DNA of 64,000 nucleotides from Paenibacillus sabuli. GTDB lineage: Bacteria; Bacillota; Bacilli; Paenibacillales; Paenibacillaceae. A program made the translations under genes and the position numbers. The notes beneath the pieces are model-generated. The model was not told the origin of the DNA. It worked only from the letters and a program-made list of their open reading frames with translations, and did not search any database. Below, one piece after another: positions 1-8,448 of the stretch (within the stretch, counting starts at the first letter, position 1; every line of letters starts with the position of its first letter). The stretch is from NCBI RefSeq assembly GCF_014705605.1, contig NZ_JACXIZ010000026.1:62001-126000 (forward strand), given 5' to 3'.

Positions 1-1232
1 ATGCAGGCGAGGGAGGGACCAACTCCGGCGCCGCCGGGAGCGGCGAATCGGGCGGTGCGCCGGTCGAGCTGACCTTCTGGGGCGATTGGGGCGGCGAAGG
101 GCAGGCCCAGTTCGAGACGATGGCGGGCGCCTTCAATGCATCGCAGGACGACATTCGCGTCAAGTACGTGCTCCAGCAGGACATGATTACCAAGTTCCTG
201 ACCTCCGCGACCTCGGGCGGCACGCCGGACATTCTATTCTGGGATCGCTGGCGGACGTCGCTGTACGCGCCGAAGAACGTGCTGCACCCGATCGACGAGC
301 TGATGGCTCGCGACGGGGTTGAGCGCGACCACTACTTCGAGGAGTCGCTCAAGGAGCTGACGTACAACGATCAGTTGTACGGCCTGCCGCTTACCGTCGA
401 TGCGCGGGCGTTGTTCTACAACAAGACGATGCTGGAGGAGGCCGGGCTCGAGCTGCCGACCACCTGGGAAGAGCTGGCGACGGCCGCCAAGGCGCTGACC
501 AAGCGCAGCGGCGACCGGCTGGAGGTGGCTGGCTTCTCGATGGGCGATCCGGGACTGTTCAGCATGTATCTGCAGCAAGCGGGCGGCCAGATGCTGACCG
601 CGGACGGCAAGACCAATTTCAATAATGCGCAGGGCCTGGAGGTCTTGTCCTTCTGGGATCGGCTGATGAATGAAGACAAGGTGTACAAGATCGGCTTCGA
701 GCAGGGGCTGGGCGAGGGCACCGACGCCTTTGTCACCGGCAAGCTGGCGATGCACTACACCGGACCGTGGATGCTCAGCACCTACAAGAAGTACGGCAGC
801 GAGCTCGACTTCGGCATTGTGCCGCCGCCGGCCGGACCCGGCGGCGATCTGGCCAGCGTGATGGGCGGCTTCGGCCTGGTCATTCCCGAGGGCTCGCAGC
901 ACAAGGAGGAGGCGTGGACGTTCATCAAGTGGTGGCTCGCCAACAAGGACAACGCCATGCTCTGGGCCGAGACGTCGCTTAATCTGCCCGGCTACAAGCC
1001 GGCGCTGGAGGACCCGTTCTTCGCCGACGATCCGCTGTGGCAGCCGTTCCTGGAGACGCTGGAGTTCGCCAAGATCCGGCCGCAGCACCCCGGCTATTCC
1101 GTCATGGAGGTCGATGGCCTGATCCCTAATCTGGAGCTGTTCCTGCAGCGCAAGCAGAGCGCCGAGGAGACGCTGGCCAAGGCGCAGACGCAAGGCGACA
1201 AGCTGCTCAAGGATAACGAGGTGATCGAGTAA
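1..1232 (+). CDS. Sugar ABC transporter substrate-binding protein (5' partial)
   Basis: Extracellular solute-binding protein family 1, the sugar-capturing lipoprotein of a CUT1-type ABC importer. The reading frame is already open at base 3 and begins with a Gly/Ser/Ala-rich linker, then VELTFWGDWGGEGQ, the usual first strand of the mature protein. The signal peptide and lipobox therefore lie upstream of the window, and an ATG at 120 is internal. Later segments such as LYGLPLTVDARALFYNK and the AMHYTGPWML region are typical of MalE-like proteins. It is followed at 59 nt by two permeases and then by GH76 mannanases, so manno-oligosaccharides are the inferred ligand. The family is certain; the ligand is inferred from context only. 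Confidence 0.93.
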   Translation, partial: AGEGGTNSGAAGSGESGGAPVELTFWGDWGGEGQAQFETMAGAFNASQDDIRVKYVLQQDMITKFLTSATSGGTPDILFWDRWRTSLYAPKNVLHPIDELMARDGVERDHYFEESLKELTYNDQLYGLPLTVDARALFYNKTMLEEAGLELPTTWEELATAAKALTKRSGDRLEVAGFSMGDPGLFSMYLQQAGGQMLTADGKTNFNNAQGLEVLSFWDRLMNEDKVYKIGFEQGLGEGTDAFVTGKLAMHYTGPWMLSTYKKYGSELDFGIVPPPAGPGGDLASVMGGFGLVIPEGSQHKEEAWTFIKWWLANKDNAMLWAETSLNLPGYKPALEDPFFADDPLWQPFLETLEFAKIRPQHPGYSVMEVDGLIPNLELFLQRKQSAEETLAKAQTQGDKLLKDNEVIE

Positions 1233-1290
1233 GCCGCCGTCCGCGCGCAAGGCGGGAGGAGCAGGAGAAAGAGAAGAAGGAGGGATCCCG

Positions 1291-2178
1291 GTGTCCGCGA
1301 TCAACAAGCTGGAGCGTCATCAGGCCAGAACCGCATACCTGTTCATCGCGCCGACGATGCTGCTGTTCGTCATCTTCATGGTCATCCCGGTCGGGATGGC
1401 GCTGTACCTGAGCTTCACCAACTACGATGTGCTCAGCCGCATGGACTGGGTCGGGCTGGACAATTACCGCAGGCTATGGGACGACAGCTTGCTCTGGCTG
1501 ACTTTTCGCAATGTGCTGCTGTATGCGGTGCTCTTCGTCCCGCTCAATATCGTCGTCTCCTTCGGACTGGGGCTGCTGGTGAACAAGGCCTGGCGCGGCA
1601 TCAAGCTGCTGCGCACCTTGTACTACCTGCCGACGCTGACCTCGGCAGTCGCAGCCGCCACCGTCTGGCTGTGGCTGCTGCATCCCGAGTTCGGCCTGGT
1701 CAACGGCGTGCTGTCCGGGCTGGGGATCACCGGGCCGGCTTGGGTCGCCGAGACGGAGACGGCGATGGTGGCGATCGTGCTCGTGACGCTCTGGCAGTCG
1801 GTCGGCTCTAATATGATCATCTATCTGGCGGGTCTGCAGGGCGTGCCGGGACATCTGTACGAGTCGGCGCGCCTGGACGGGGCCAACCGCTGGGACATGA
1901 TCCGCTATATCACCTGGCCGCAATTGCGGCCGACGACGTTCCTCGTCAGCACGATGGCGATCATCGGCGCGCTGCAGCTGTTCGATCAGGCCTTCGTCCT
2001 GACCCAGGGCGGACCGGCCAATACGACCAAGACGCCCGTCTATCTGATCTATCAGCAGGGCTTCAATCAATTGCAGATGGGCTATGCCTCTGCGCAGGCC
2101 TTCGTGCTGGCGATGGCGATCCTGATCTTCACGATCGTCAACATGCGCATTACCCGAGCGGAAGAATCGGTTATATAG
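1291..2178 (+). CDS. Sugar ABC transporter permease, MalF/UgpA type
   Basis: Inner-membrane permease subunit of a CUT1 carbohydrate ABC importer, about 295 aa with six predicted hydrophobic segments. The first is AYLFIAPTMLLFVIFMVIPV near residue 15. The cytoplasmic EAA loop is visible as YESARLDGANRWDMIRYITWP, the contact for the ATPase. The start is GTG at 1291, preceded by AGGAGGG. It lies between the binding protein and the second permease. No ATPase gene is present here; as is common in Bacillota, a shared MsmX-type ATPase encoded elsewhere probably energises it. Confidence 0.94.
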   Translation: MSAINKLERHQARTAYLFIAPTMLLFVIFMVIPVGMALYLSFTNYDVLSRMDWVGLDNYRRLWDDSLLWLTFRNVLLYAVLFVPLNIVVSFGLGLLVNKAWRGIKLLRTLYYLPTLTSAVAAATVWLWLLHPEFGLVNGVLSGLGITGPAWVAETETAMVAIVLVTLWQSVGSNMIIYLAGLQGVPGHLYESARLDGANRWDMIRYITWPQLRPTTFLVSTMAIIGALQLFDQAFVLTQGGPANTTKTPVYLIYQQGFNQLQMGYASAQAFVLAMAILIFTIVNMRITRAEESVI

Positions 2179-2190
2179 GAGGTGAATCCG

Positions 2191-3072
2191 ATGGCGAACA
2201 GACTGACGGGGGCCGCGGCGGTGCGGCGGACACTCTTTTATGCAGGCAGCGCGATGATCGCGATCGTCATGTTCCTGCCGTTCTACTGGAGCTTGCTGAC
2301 CGCCGTCAAGCCGAATGAGGAGATCTTCACCATCCCGATTCGCTGGGTCCCGACTTCGATCACCTTCGAGCATTTCGTGACGGCGTTTACGACGGTGCCG
2401 TTCGGCTTGTACTTTTGGAATTCCTTCGTACTGGCGGTGCTGGGCGTTGCGTTCAATCTGTTTTTCGGCTCCCTGAGCGGCTACGCCTTCGCCAAGCTGC
2501 GCTTCCGGCTCAATCAGCCGCTGTTCCGCATCCTGCTGGCGGCGATGATGATCCCGGGCGTCGTCACGATGATTCCGAGCGTGTACGTGCTGCAGCATTT
2601 CCCGCTGCTCGGCGGCAACAACCTGCTGGGCGAGGGCGGCTTCGGCCTGATGAACACGATCTGGGGCGTGATCCTGCCGGGCGCGTCGGGGTCGTTCGCG
2701 GTGTTCTTCATGCGCCAGTTCTTCGTCTCGCTGCCGAGCGACATGCAGGAGGTGGCGCGCATCGAGGGGGCGGGCGAGTTCCGCATCTTTTGGCGCATCT
2801 ATCTGCCGCTGACGGCGCCGGCGCTGGCGACGCTGGGCATCTTCACCTTCCAGGCCGGATGGAACAGCTTCCTGTGGCCGATGATCGTGCTCAGCGATCC
2901 GCAGAAGCATACGATTCAGATGGGCCTGCAGGCCTTCTCGTACAATTACCAGACTGACTTCGGACCGATGATGGCGGGCGCGCTGGTGGCCATCGCCCCG
3001 ATCCTGGTGCTGTTCCTGCTGCTGCAGCGCTATTTCGTCCAGGGCATCGCCTTCAGCGGGGTCAAGGGCTAG
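2191..3072 (+). CDS. Sugar ABC transporter permease, MalG/UgpE type
   Basis: Second permease of the importer, about 293 aa with six hydrophobic segments. The EAA loop reads QEVARIEGAGEFRIFWRIYLPL. The sequence starts with a hydrophobic helix (SAMIAIVMFLPFYWSLL) and ends in the usual FVQGIAFSGVKG tail. The ATG at 2191 is preferred over an in-frame GTG at 2182 because AGGAGG at 2177-2182 sits 8 nt before the ATG and would overlap the GTG. It is 12 nt downstream of the first permease and therefore translationally linked. Confidence 0.94.
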   Translation: MANRLTGAAAVRRTLFYAGSAMIAIVMFLPFYWSLLTAVKPNEEIFTIPIRWVPTSITFEHFVTAFTTVPFGLYFWNSFVLAVLGVAFNLFFGSLSGYAFAKLRFRLNQPLFRILLAAMMIPGVVTMIPSVYVLQHFPLLGGNNLLGEGGFGLMNTIWGVILPGASGSFAVFFMRQFFVSLPSDMQEVARIEGAGEFRIFWRIYLPLTAPALATLGIFTFQAGWNSFLWPMIVLSDPQKHTIQMGLQAFSYNYQTDFGPMMAGALVAIAPILVLFLLLQRYFVQGIAFSGVKG

Positions 3073-3103
3073 CGACACACTTCACAGGGAGGAGACACAA
3101 GCG

Positions 3104-4222
3104 ATGAATCAAGCACGACACGCGCACGCCGCGTCGATCTGGCAAGCCCGGGCCGACGCGGCGCAGCGCACGCTCGATGAGCAGTACTGGAACACGGGGA
3201 TAGGCATGTACAATATTCAGACGCCCTGTCCGAACGGCGATTGCAATACGATCTTCCACTACTGGTGGATGGCCCATGCGGTCGAAGCGCTGACCGACGC
3301 GCTGGAGCGTACAGGCGAGGCGCGATATGCCCGGCGGCTGGGGGAGCTGTACGACGGCCTGCTGGCGCGCAACGGAGGCGTATGGCCGAATCCGCTCTAC
3401 GACGACATGGAATGGATGGCGATCGGCTGGCTGCGCGCGCATCGCGCGACCGGAGAGGCGCGCTATCAGGAGGCGGCGCTGGAGCTGTGGGCAGACATCC
3501 AGACCGGCTGGAACAATCATATGGGCGGCGGCATCGCCTGGCAGAAGTCGCAGCCGGACTACAAGAATACGCCGGCCAATGCGCCGGCCGCGATCCTCGC
3601 GGCGCGGCTGTACGACGCCTTCGGCGATCCGGCCGACCTGGCCTGGGCCCGCAGGATCTACGCGTGGGTGCGCGACGCGCTGGTCGACCCGCAGACGGGC
3701 TTCGTCTGGGACGGGATGAACCGGCTGCAGGATGGCGCGATCGACAAGGACTGGCGGTTCACCTACTGCCAGGGCGTGTATATAGGCGCCGCCTTGGAGC
3801 TGTACCGGATCACCGGCGAGCATGCGTACAGAGCGGATGCCGAGCGCACCTGGGCGGCGGCGCTGGCGGAGCTGACCCGTCCGGGGGACCGGCTGTTCCC
3901 GTACGAGGGCACGGGTGACGGCGGCTTGTTCAAGGGCATCCTGGCCCGCTATGCCGGTCAGTTGGCCCTGCTGCCGGAGCAGGATCGCGGTGTGGCGGAG
4001 GTGCTGGCGGCGAATGCCCGGGCGCTCTGGCAGGCGGCCGGGGCTGCAGCCGAGGACGGCGGCGATAATGGTGGCGCTGCTGGCAGCGGAGCGCTGCTGT
4101 TCGGCGGGAGCTGGGAGGAGCGGCCTGTAGGGGATGTGGAGCTCAGCACGCAGCTGAGCGGCGTCATCCTGCTGGAGACGGCGGCGCGGCTGGAGGCGGC
4201 GGCCCTGTCGGAGGGGAGGTGA
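3104..4222 (+). CDS. GH76 alpha-1,6-mannanase-like glycosidase, cytosolic
   Basis: Member of glycoside hydrolase family 76, an (alpha/alpha)6-barrel family whose characterised members cut alpha-1,6-mannan backbones. The paired catalytic aspartates appear in YDDMEW at about D100-D101. Other family-like features are the aromatic HYWWMAH segment, the MGGGIAW loop and the KNTPANAPAAI helix. There is no signal peptide, so the enzyme should act in the cytosol on imported oligosaccharides. It sits 31 nt after the permeases behind a GGGAGGAG site, and its last codons overlap the next GH76 gene. Residues near 308-325 form a Gly/Ala-rich insertion. The family is secure; the exact linkage is inferred. 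Confidence 0.88.
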   Translation: MNQARHAHAASIWQARADAAQRTLDEQYWNTGIGMYNIQTPCPNGDCNTIFHYWWMAHAVEALTDALERTGEARYARRLGELYDGLLARNGGVWPNPLYDDMEWMAIGWLRAHRATGEARYQEAALELWADIQTGWNNHMGGGIAWQKSQPDYKNTPANAPAAILAARLYDAFGDPADLAWARRIYAWVRDALVDPQTGFVWDGMNRLQDGAIDKDWRFTYCQGVYIGAALELYRITGEHAYRADAERTWAAALAELTRPGDRLFPYEGTGDGGLFKGILARYAGQLALLPEQDRGVAEVLAANARALWQAAGAAAEDGGDNGGAAGSGALLFGGSWEERPVGDVELSTQLSGVILLETAARLEAAALSEGR

Positions 4223-5298
4223 CAGGCGGCGCGGCGGGCTGGTCCGAGCGGGCGGAGTGGCTGCAGGAGCGACTGTATGCGAACTTCCACGATCGGCAGT
4301 CCGGTATCCTGCGGCAGTGGCATCCGGCGGAGGCCGGGGCGCCGGGCGAGAACTTCTACTATTGGTGGCAGGCGCATGTCATCGATGTCTGGGTCGACGG
4401 ATATACGCGCACGCGGGACGCACGGTACCTGGCGCGCATTCGCTCCCATGCCGAGCAGCTGCGCCGGATCAACGGCGGCACCTTCCTGCACCCGTACTAT
4501 GACGATATGGAGTGGCTGGCGCTCGCGCTGCTGCGGGTGTACGACGTCACCGGGGAGGCGTGCTGGCACGATCGGGTCCTGGAGCTGTGGGCGGATATCA
4601 AGGCCGGCTGGAACGACCAGATGGGTGGCGGCGTGGCCTGGAACAAGCATCAGCTGGATTACAAAAATACGCCGGCCAATGCGCCGGCGGCGATCCTCGC
4701 GGCACGGCTGCATCAGCGCTTCGGCGCTCCGGAGGATCTGGCGTGGGCGGAGCGGATCTATGCCTGGAACCGCACGCATCTGGTCGATCCGGCGAGCGGC
4801 TTCGTCTGGGACGGCATCAACCGGCTCGGGGACGGCGCGATCGACAAGGACTGGACGTTCACCTACTGCCAGGGCGTCATGATCGGCGCGGGACTGGCGC
4901 TGCATGCCTGCACGGGTGCGGCGGGATATCTGGCGCACGCCCGCCAGACGGCGGAAGCGGCGCGACAGCGCTACGTCGATCCCCGGAGCGGCCTGCTGCC
5001 GGACGAAGGCATCGACGATACCGGGCTGTTCAAGGGCATCCTGGTCCGGTACATCGCACTGTTGGTGGAGACGGGCGAGGCGCCCGGGTGGGAGGAGGCG
5101 TTGCTGCGCAGCGGCGAGACGCTCTGGTCGGCCGGCCTGTGCCGGGCGAGCGGCCTCGTCGGTCCGTCCTGGGCGGACCGCCCGGACGGACCGGTCCAAC
5201 TGAGCGTGCAGCTCAGCGGCATCATGCTGTTCGAGGCGCTGGCCCGTCTCGCGCAGCGGCGGCATGCGGAGTGCGGCTCGAATACAAGCCAAGGGTAA
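4219..5298 (+). CDS. GH76 alpha-1,6-mannanase-like glycosidase, cytosolic paralogue
   Basis: Second GH76 enzyme, 359 aa and a clear paralogue of the gene before it. They share the catalytic YDDMEW (D95-D96 here), NYKNTPANAPAAI-like helices, FVWDG.NRL.DGAIDKDW and FTYCQGV. The GTG start at 4219 overlaps the upstream stop in a GTGA arrangement, which implies translational coupling; the purine run just before it is very close for a ribosome site, so the exact start is less certain. There is no signal peptide. Two adjacent cytosolic GH76 copies suggest split roles, for example different chain lengths or branch tolerance. Confidence 0.87.
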   Translation: MTGGAAGWSERAEWLQERLYANFHDRQSGILRQWHPAEAGAPGENFYYWWQAHVIDVWVDGYTRTRDARYLARIRSHAEQLRRINGGTFLHPYYDDMEWLALALLRVYDVTGEACWHDRVLELWADIKAGWNDQMGGGVAWNKHQLDYKNTPANAPAAILAARLHQRFGAPEDLAWAERIYAWNRTHLVDPASGFVWDGINRLGDGAIDKDWTFTYCQGVMIGAGLALHACTGAAGYLAHARQTAEAARQRYVDPRSGLLPDEGIDDTGLFKGILVRYIALLVETGEAPGWEEALLRSGETLWSAGLCRASGLVGPSWADRPDGPVQLSVQLSGIMLFEALARLAQRRHAECGSNTSQG

Positions 5299-5337
5299 CG
5301 GGTAACGTGAACGATCTCTGAGAGAAGAGGTGTGAAC

Positions 5338-6900
5338 ATGAGGAAGTGGGAAAAAAGCGCGGCCGCCGTCCTGGCGGGTCTGCTGCTCCTGTCGCTGCTC
5401 GCCGCATCCGGCGGGCGCAGGGCGGAGGCCTTCACGGCGGCCAATGCCGACGACGCGATGACGGACTTTATCGATGTGTTCTACGATCCGGCAGCCCAAT
5501 ACTTCTATACGAACAGCGATCATCTGATCCATCCCGAGCATGCGCACGGCCCGGACGGCGGGCTGTACACCGACTTCTGGTGGGGGGCGCAGCTGTGGGA
5601 GACTGTGATGGATGCCTATGAGCGGACGAGCGACCCGGCGTATCGCACTCTGATCGACGACATCTATGCCGGCTTCAACGCCAAGTACCCGGATATGATG
5701 GCCAATGCCTTCAACGACGATCTCGGCTGGTGGGCGCTGGCTTGCCTGCGCGCCTACGAGCTGACCGGGACGGCGGAGTATCGCAATCGGGGCTCGTTCC
5801 TCTTCGACCGCATCGACGAGGAATGGGATACGAGCTACTACGGCGGCGGCATCTGGTGGCGTCGCGACGCCCACGATCCGACCGTCTCGGCCAACGCCCA
5901 GAAGAACGTCGCCACCAACGCGCCGCTGGTCATGACGGCGGTGAAGCTGTACCAGGCGACGGGGGACAGCGCCTACCTGACCAGCGCGACGCAGATCTAC
6001 ACCTGGGTCAAGACGAAGCTCGTGTCGGGCAGCAAGGTCAACGATCATCTGGAGGGTACGGGTGCCGGTACGGTCGTCGATTGGGACTTCACGTACAACT
6101 ACGGCAATTATCTGGGCGCGGCCGTCTCGCTGTATGAGGCGACGGGGAACAGCGCCTACCTGAGCGATGCCAATACGGCTGCGACCTATGCGGTCAACAA
6201 CCTGGTGTCGGCACAGACGCTGCTGTACGAGGGCGAGAATGACGGCGCCGGCTTCAAGATGATCTTCGCCCGCAATCTCAATCGGCTGCGCGTCATCGGC
6301 GGCCAGTCCCAATACTTGAACTTCCTGCAGCAGAATGCGACGCAGGCATGGAACCACCGCCGAACGAGCGACGGGATCATCGGCAGCGACTGGCTGCGGC
6401 CGACGGGCTCCAGTTACGTGCAGAGCCTCGCAGCAGCGGCGGGCGCATCGATCCTGCAGCTGACGCCGCCGGACAACTACACGGGCTACATCGCCGGCAA
6501 TGGCGCGTACGAGGCCGAGAACGCACGGCGCACGCTGGTCAGCGGCGGCGGCATGATCAACGAGAGCACGCAGGGCGGCTATACCGGCCGCGGCTACGTC
6601 GCGGGGTGGAACACGAGCGGCACGTCGCTTGACTTCTACGTCAATCAGAATAGCGCCGGCACTCGCACCATCACGTTCCGCTATGCCGCGGGCGCAGGCG
6701 ACGCTTCGCGCTATGTGCGCGTGAACGGCGCGTATGTGGCGAACAACCTGGTCTTCGGCAGCACCGCGGGCTGGGGCAGCTGGAACACCGTCTCGCTGAC
6801 CGTACCGCTCAATGCCGGGTCCAATACGATTCAGCTCGGCTACGACAGTACAAGAGGCAACGGCAACTTCCTGAATGTGGATATCCTCAGCGGGTTGTAG
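5338..6900 (+). CDS. Secreted GH76 mannanase with C-terminal carbohydrate-binding module
   Basis: Extracellular GH76 endo-mannanase. The N-terminus (MRKWEKS, a hydrophobic LAGLLLLSLLAAS core, then RRAEAF) is a Sec signal peptide cleaved near residue 31. The catalytic domain spans about residues 35-375 with the aspartate pair in FNDDLGWW (D127-D128) and a YYGGGIWW loop. Residues about 390-520 form a beta-rich CBM6/CBM35-like module (YEAENARRTL, GYTGRGYVAGW, ending FLNVDILSGL). The ATG at 5338 is chosen because AAGAGG at 5325-5330 is 7 nt upstream; a GTG at 5332 is too close. It is the polymer-cutting partner of the importer and the two cytosolic GH76 enzymes. Confidence 0.9.
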   Translation: MRKWEKSAAAVLAGLLLLSLLAASGGRRAEAFTAANADDAMTDFIDVFYDPAAQYFYTNSDHLIHPEHAHGPDGGLYTDFWWGAQLWETVMDAYERTSDPAYRTLIDDIYAGFNAKYPDMMANAFNDDLGWWALACLRAYELTGTAEYRNRGSFLFDRIDEEWDTSYYGGGIWWRRDAHDPTVSANAQKNVATNAPLVMTAVKLYQATGDSAYLTSATQIYTWVKTKLVSGSKVNDHLEGTGAGTVVDWDFTYNYGNYLGAAVSLYEATGNSAYLSDANTAATYAVNNLVSAQTLLYEGENDGAGFKMIFARNLNRLRVIGGQSQYLNFLQQNATQAWNHRRTSDGIIGSDWLRPTGSSYVQSLAAAAGASILQLTPPDNYTGYIAGNGAYEAENARRTLVSGGGMINESTQGGYTGRGYVAGWNTSGTSLDFYVNQNSAGTRTITFRYAAGAGDASRYVRVNGAYVANNLVFGSTAGWGSWNTVSLTVPLNAGSNTIQLGYDSTRGNGNFLNVDILSGL

Positions 6901-6998
6901 ATGCGGCGAACTGACGGGCATGTGCCGCCGTGGTCAAGTTGACGTCGACCAGATAAGTGGTTCGTCATGATCCAGGCAGTGGTTCGTCATGAAAGAGG

Positions 6999-7027
6999 AA
7001 AAAGACCGCGCGCAGCGCGGTCTTTTT
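6999..7027. terminator. Bidirectional intrinsic terminator
   Basis: A perfect 13-bp inverted repeat with a 3-nt loop (arms 6999-7011 and 7015-7027). The arms carry A5 at one end and T5 at the other, so it can terminate the rightward GH76 operon and the leftward Rpn-type gene. Confidence 0.93.
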
Positions 7028-7094
7028 GAATAGATAGAAAGCAATGACTTATGCAATGCGCGCGCCAACTTTGGAGAGACCGTGTGGCGCCTGG

Positions 7095-8123
7095 TCAGGG
7101 CAAGCGATCGCGAAGCTCTTCCACCTCTTCGGGCGTGAAGCCGGTGGCTGTAGCGATTAGCGTGACGTCCATGTCCAGATCAATCATGCGCTTGGCGATT
7201 TCCTGTCTGCCTTCGAGCTTGCCCTCCAGCTTGCCTTCACGTTTGCCTTCGAGCTTGCCTTCACGTTTGCCTTCCAACTTGCCCTCGAGCTTGCCCTCGA
7301 GCCTGCCTTCAAGCCTACCTTCACGCTTAATATCATCCAGTACTTTTTCGAAGCCCATGATCGCTGCATCTCCTTTCGCATTCTGAATAAACGCTTGTAC
7401 CTCGGGCTCGTGCTCAGGTAATTTCTGGAGAAGGATGTTGGCCATCCATGCTATAAATTGTTGCAGGTGATCGTCCGGTAGTCGCTGCATCGTCTGCATC
7501 AGCTTGGCGAGACGCGCCAACAGCTGCGTCTGGTCCTCCGTCTGATCCAGCAAGAAGACAGAGCCAATGGTATTGGACAGGGAGAGAAGTTCTTCTTCGG
7601 TATAGCGCGCGACGTCAATCAGCAAATATTCAAAGTTGAGCAATTCGGAGCCGAACATCTCTTCATGGCCGAGCAGCTTGCGAAATTGACGCTCGGCTGT
7701 CCACCGCTGTTTTCCGTTGTACAGCACAATCGGCACAATCGGGGGCAGGCGGTACGATTTTTTGTTGAGTTGCGCCTTCTTCTGATCCTTCAACAAGTAT
7801 CGCCAGATCTCCGTTTGGTATAACAGCAGGCGATAAGGCATCTGGAAGTCGACCTTGGACTGCATTTCTAATAGTAAATAGAACACAACTTCCTGTCCGT
7901 TTAACTGCACGCGGTAGACCAGATCGGCTTCCTTGCGTTTGAAATCCTGGAGTACGAAGGAATGCGGGATTTCCTGCACGCTGCTCTCGTCGATGTCTTG
8001 CACCCATCCTTTGTGAACAAAGGAACGGAGCAGCTCCACAAAGATCTTTTTGCTGGAAAGCAGGAAGCGGTACGATGTGTCGTGACGCTGGTGGATCGAT
8101 TCCCGGTGTTCGTCGGATGGCAA
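7095..8123 (-). CDS. Rpn-family PD-(D/E)XK nuclease (recombination-promoting nuclease / transposase-like)
   Basis: Protein of about 343 aa related to the Rpn/YhgA transposase_31 family, known for PD-(D/E)XK DNA nuclease activity. The N-terminal DTSYRFLLSSKKIFVELL and the core EADLVYRV...VVFYLLLEMQSK followed by MPYRLLLYQTEIW are diagnostic; the D and ExQ residues form the presumed active site. Near the C-terminus is a run of EGRLEGKLEGKREGK tetrapeptides, then a predicted helix. The start is taken as TTG at 8123, behind GGGGGAGGA. A longer frame reaching 8183 is rejected because that TTG is itself the -35 box of a good promoter. The gene ends against the shared terminator at 6999-7027. Confidence 0.8.
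   Translation of the reverse strand: MPSDEHRESIHQRHDTSYRFLLSSKKIFVELLRSFVHKGWVQDIDESSVQEIPHSFVLQDFKRKEADLVYRVQLNGQEVVFYLLLEMQSKVDFQMPYRLLLYQTEIWRYLLKDQKKAQLNKKSYRLPPIVPIVLYNGKQRWTAERQFRKLLGHEEMFGSELLNFEYLLIDVARYTEEELLSLSNTIGSVFLLDQTEDQTQLLARLAKLMQTMQRLPDDHLQQFIAWMANILLQKLPEHEPEVQAFIQNAKGDAAIMGFEKVLDDIKREGRLEGRLEGKLEGKLEGKREGKLEGKREGKLEGKLEGRQEIAKRMIDLDMDVTLIATATGFTPEEVEELRDRLP
7207..7328 (-). repeat. 12-bp coding minisatellite in the Rpn-family gene
   Basis: About ten tandem copies of a 12-bp unit (top strand cttGCCttcgag-like) encode EGKLEGKREGKL repeats. The units preserve frame, so copy changes would alter linker length and not switch the gene off. Confidence 0.85.
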
Positions 8124-8154
8124 ATCGGATCCTCCCCCTCGATTCTTTCCTTCT

Positions 8155-8183
8155 ATTATATCGCGATCGGCAAGTGAGGACAA
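8155..8183 (-). promoter_or_regulatory. Sigma-A promoter of the Rpn-family gene
   Basis: On the minus strand, TTGTCC (8183-8178), a 17-nt spacer and a perfect TATAAT (8160-8155) lie about 30 nt before the proposed TTG start. This fixes the transcription start inside the longest open frame. Confidence 0.8.
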
Positions 8184-8448
8184 TGCAGTGTTGCATCTGA
8201 ACGGCTTGCAATTAGCACTTTTTCGGAAGCCGGGGCCGAAGTTTGGGATGGAGCAATTGGTGGCGGATCAGCGTTGTTCGGCGGGAGCTGGGGTTTGTCG
8301 TGGTAACGCCGGGTGAGATAATCGACCTGCACGGGATTTCGCCATGGTGGGAATGCTAGGGTGCGAAGTTTTTCTAGGATGTGGTATGCTGTAAAAGTAT
8401 GACCGTTACAGTTCTGGGGATTAAGAAGGGGAAAGGAAACTATAAAAA
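8184..8448. other. Intergenic region between divergent genes
   Basis: 265 nt that hold no open frame of note. A TATGCT hexamer near 8388 followed by an A-rich leader could serve the rightward nuclease-like gene, but no convincing -35 box was seen. Confidence 0.4.

Noticed and set aside
3958-6921. Very long open frame (987 codons) on the minus strand
   Set aside because: It is antisense to two well-supported GH76 genes. G+C-rich codon use keeps the opposite strand open, and the product is Arg/Ala/Leu-rich with no domain.
7207-7328. Possible CRISPR or phase-variation tract
   Set aside because: The 12-bp unit is coding and in frame, so it is a protein repeat; copy changes would not shift the frame.
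8124-8183. Upstream extension of the Rpn-family protein
   Set aside because: The candidate start codon at 8183 lies in the -35 box, and the segment contains the -10 box. A proper ribosome site precedes TTG 8123.
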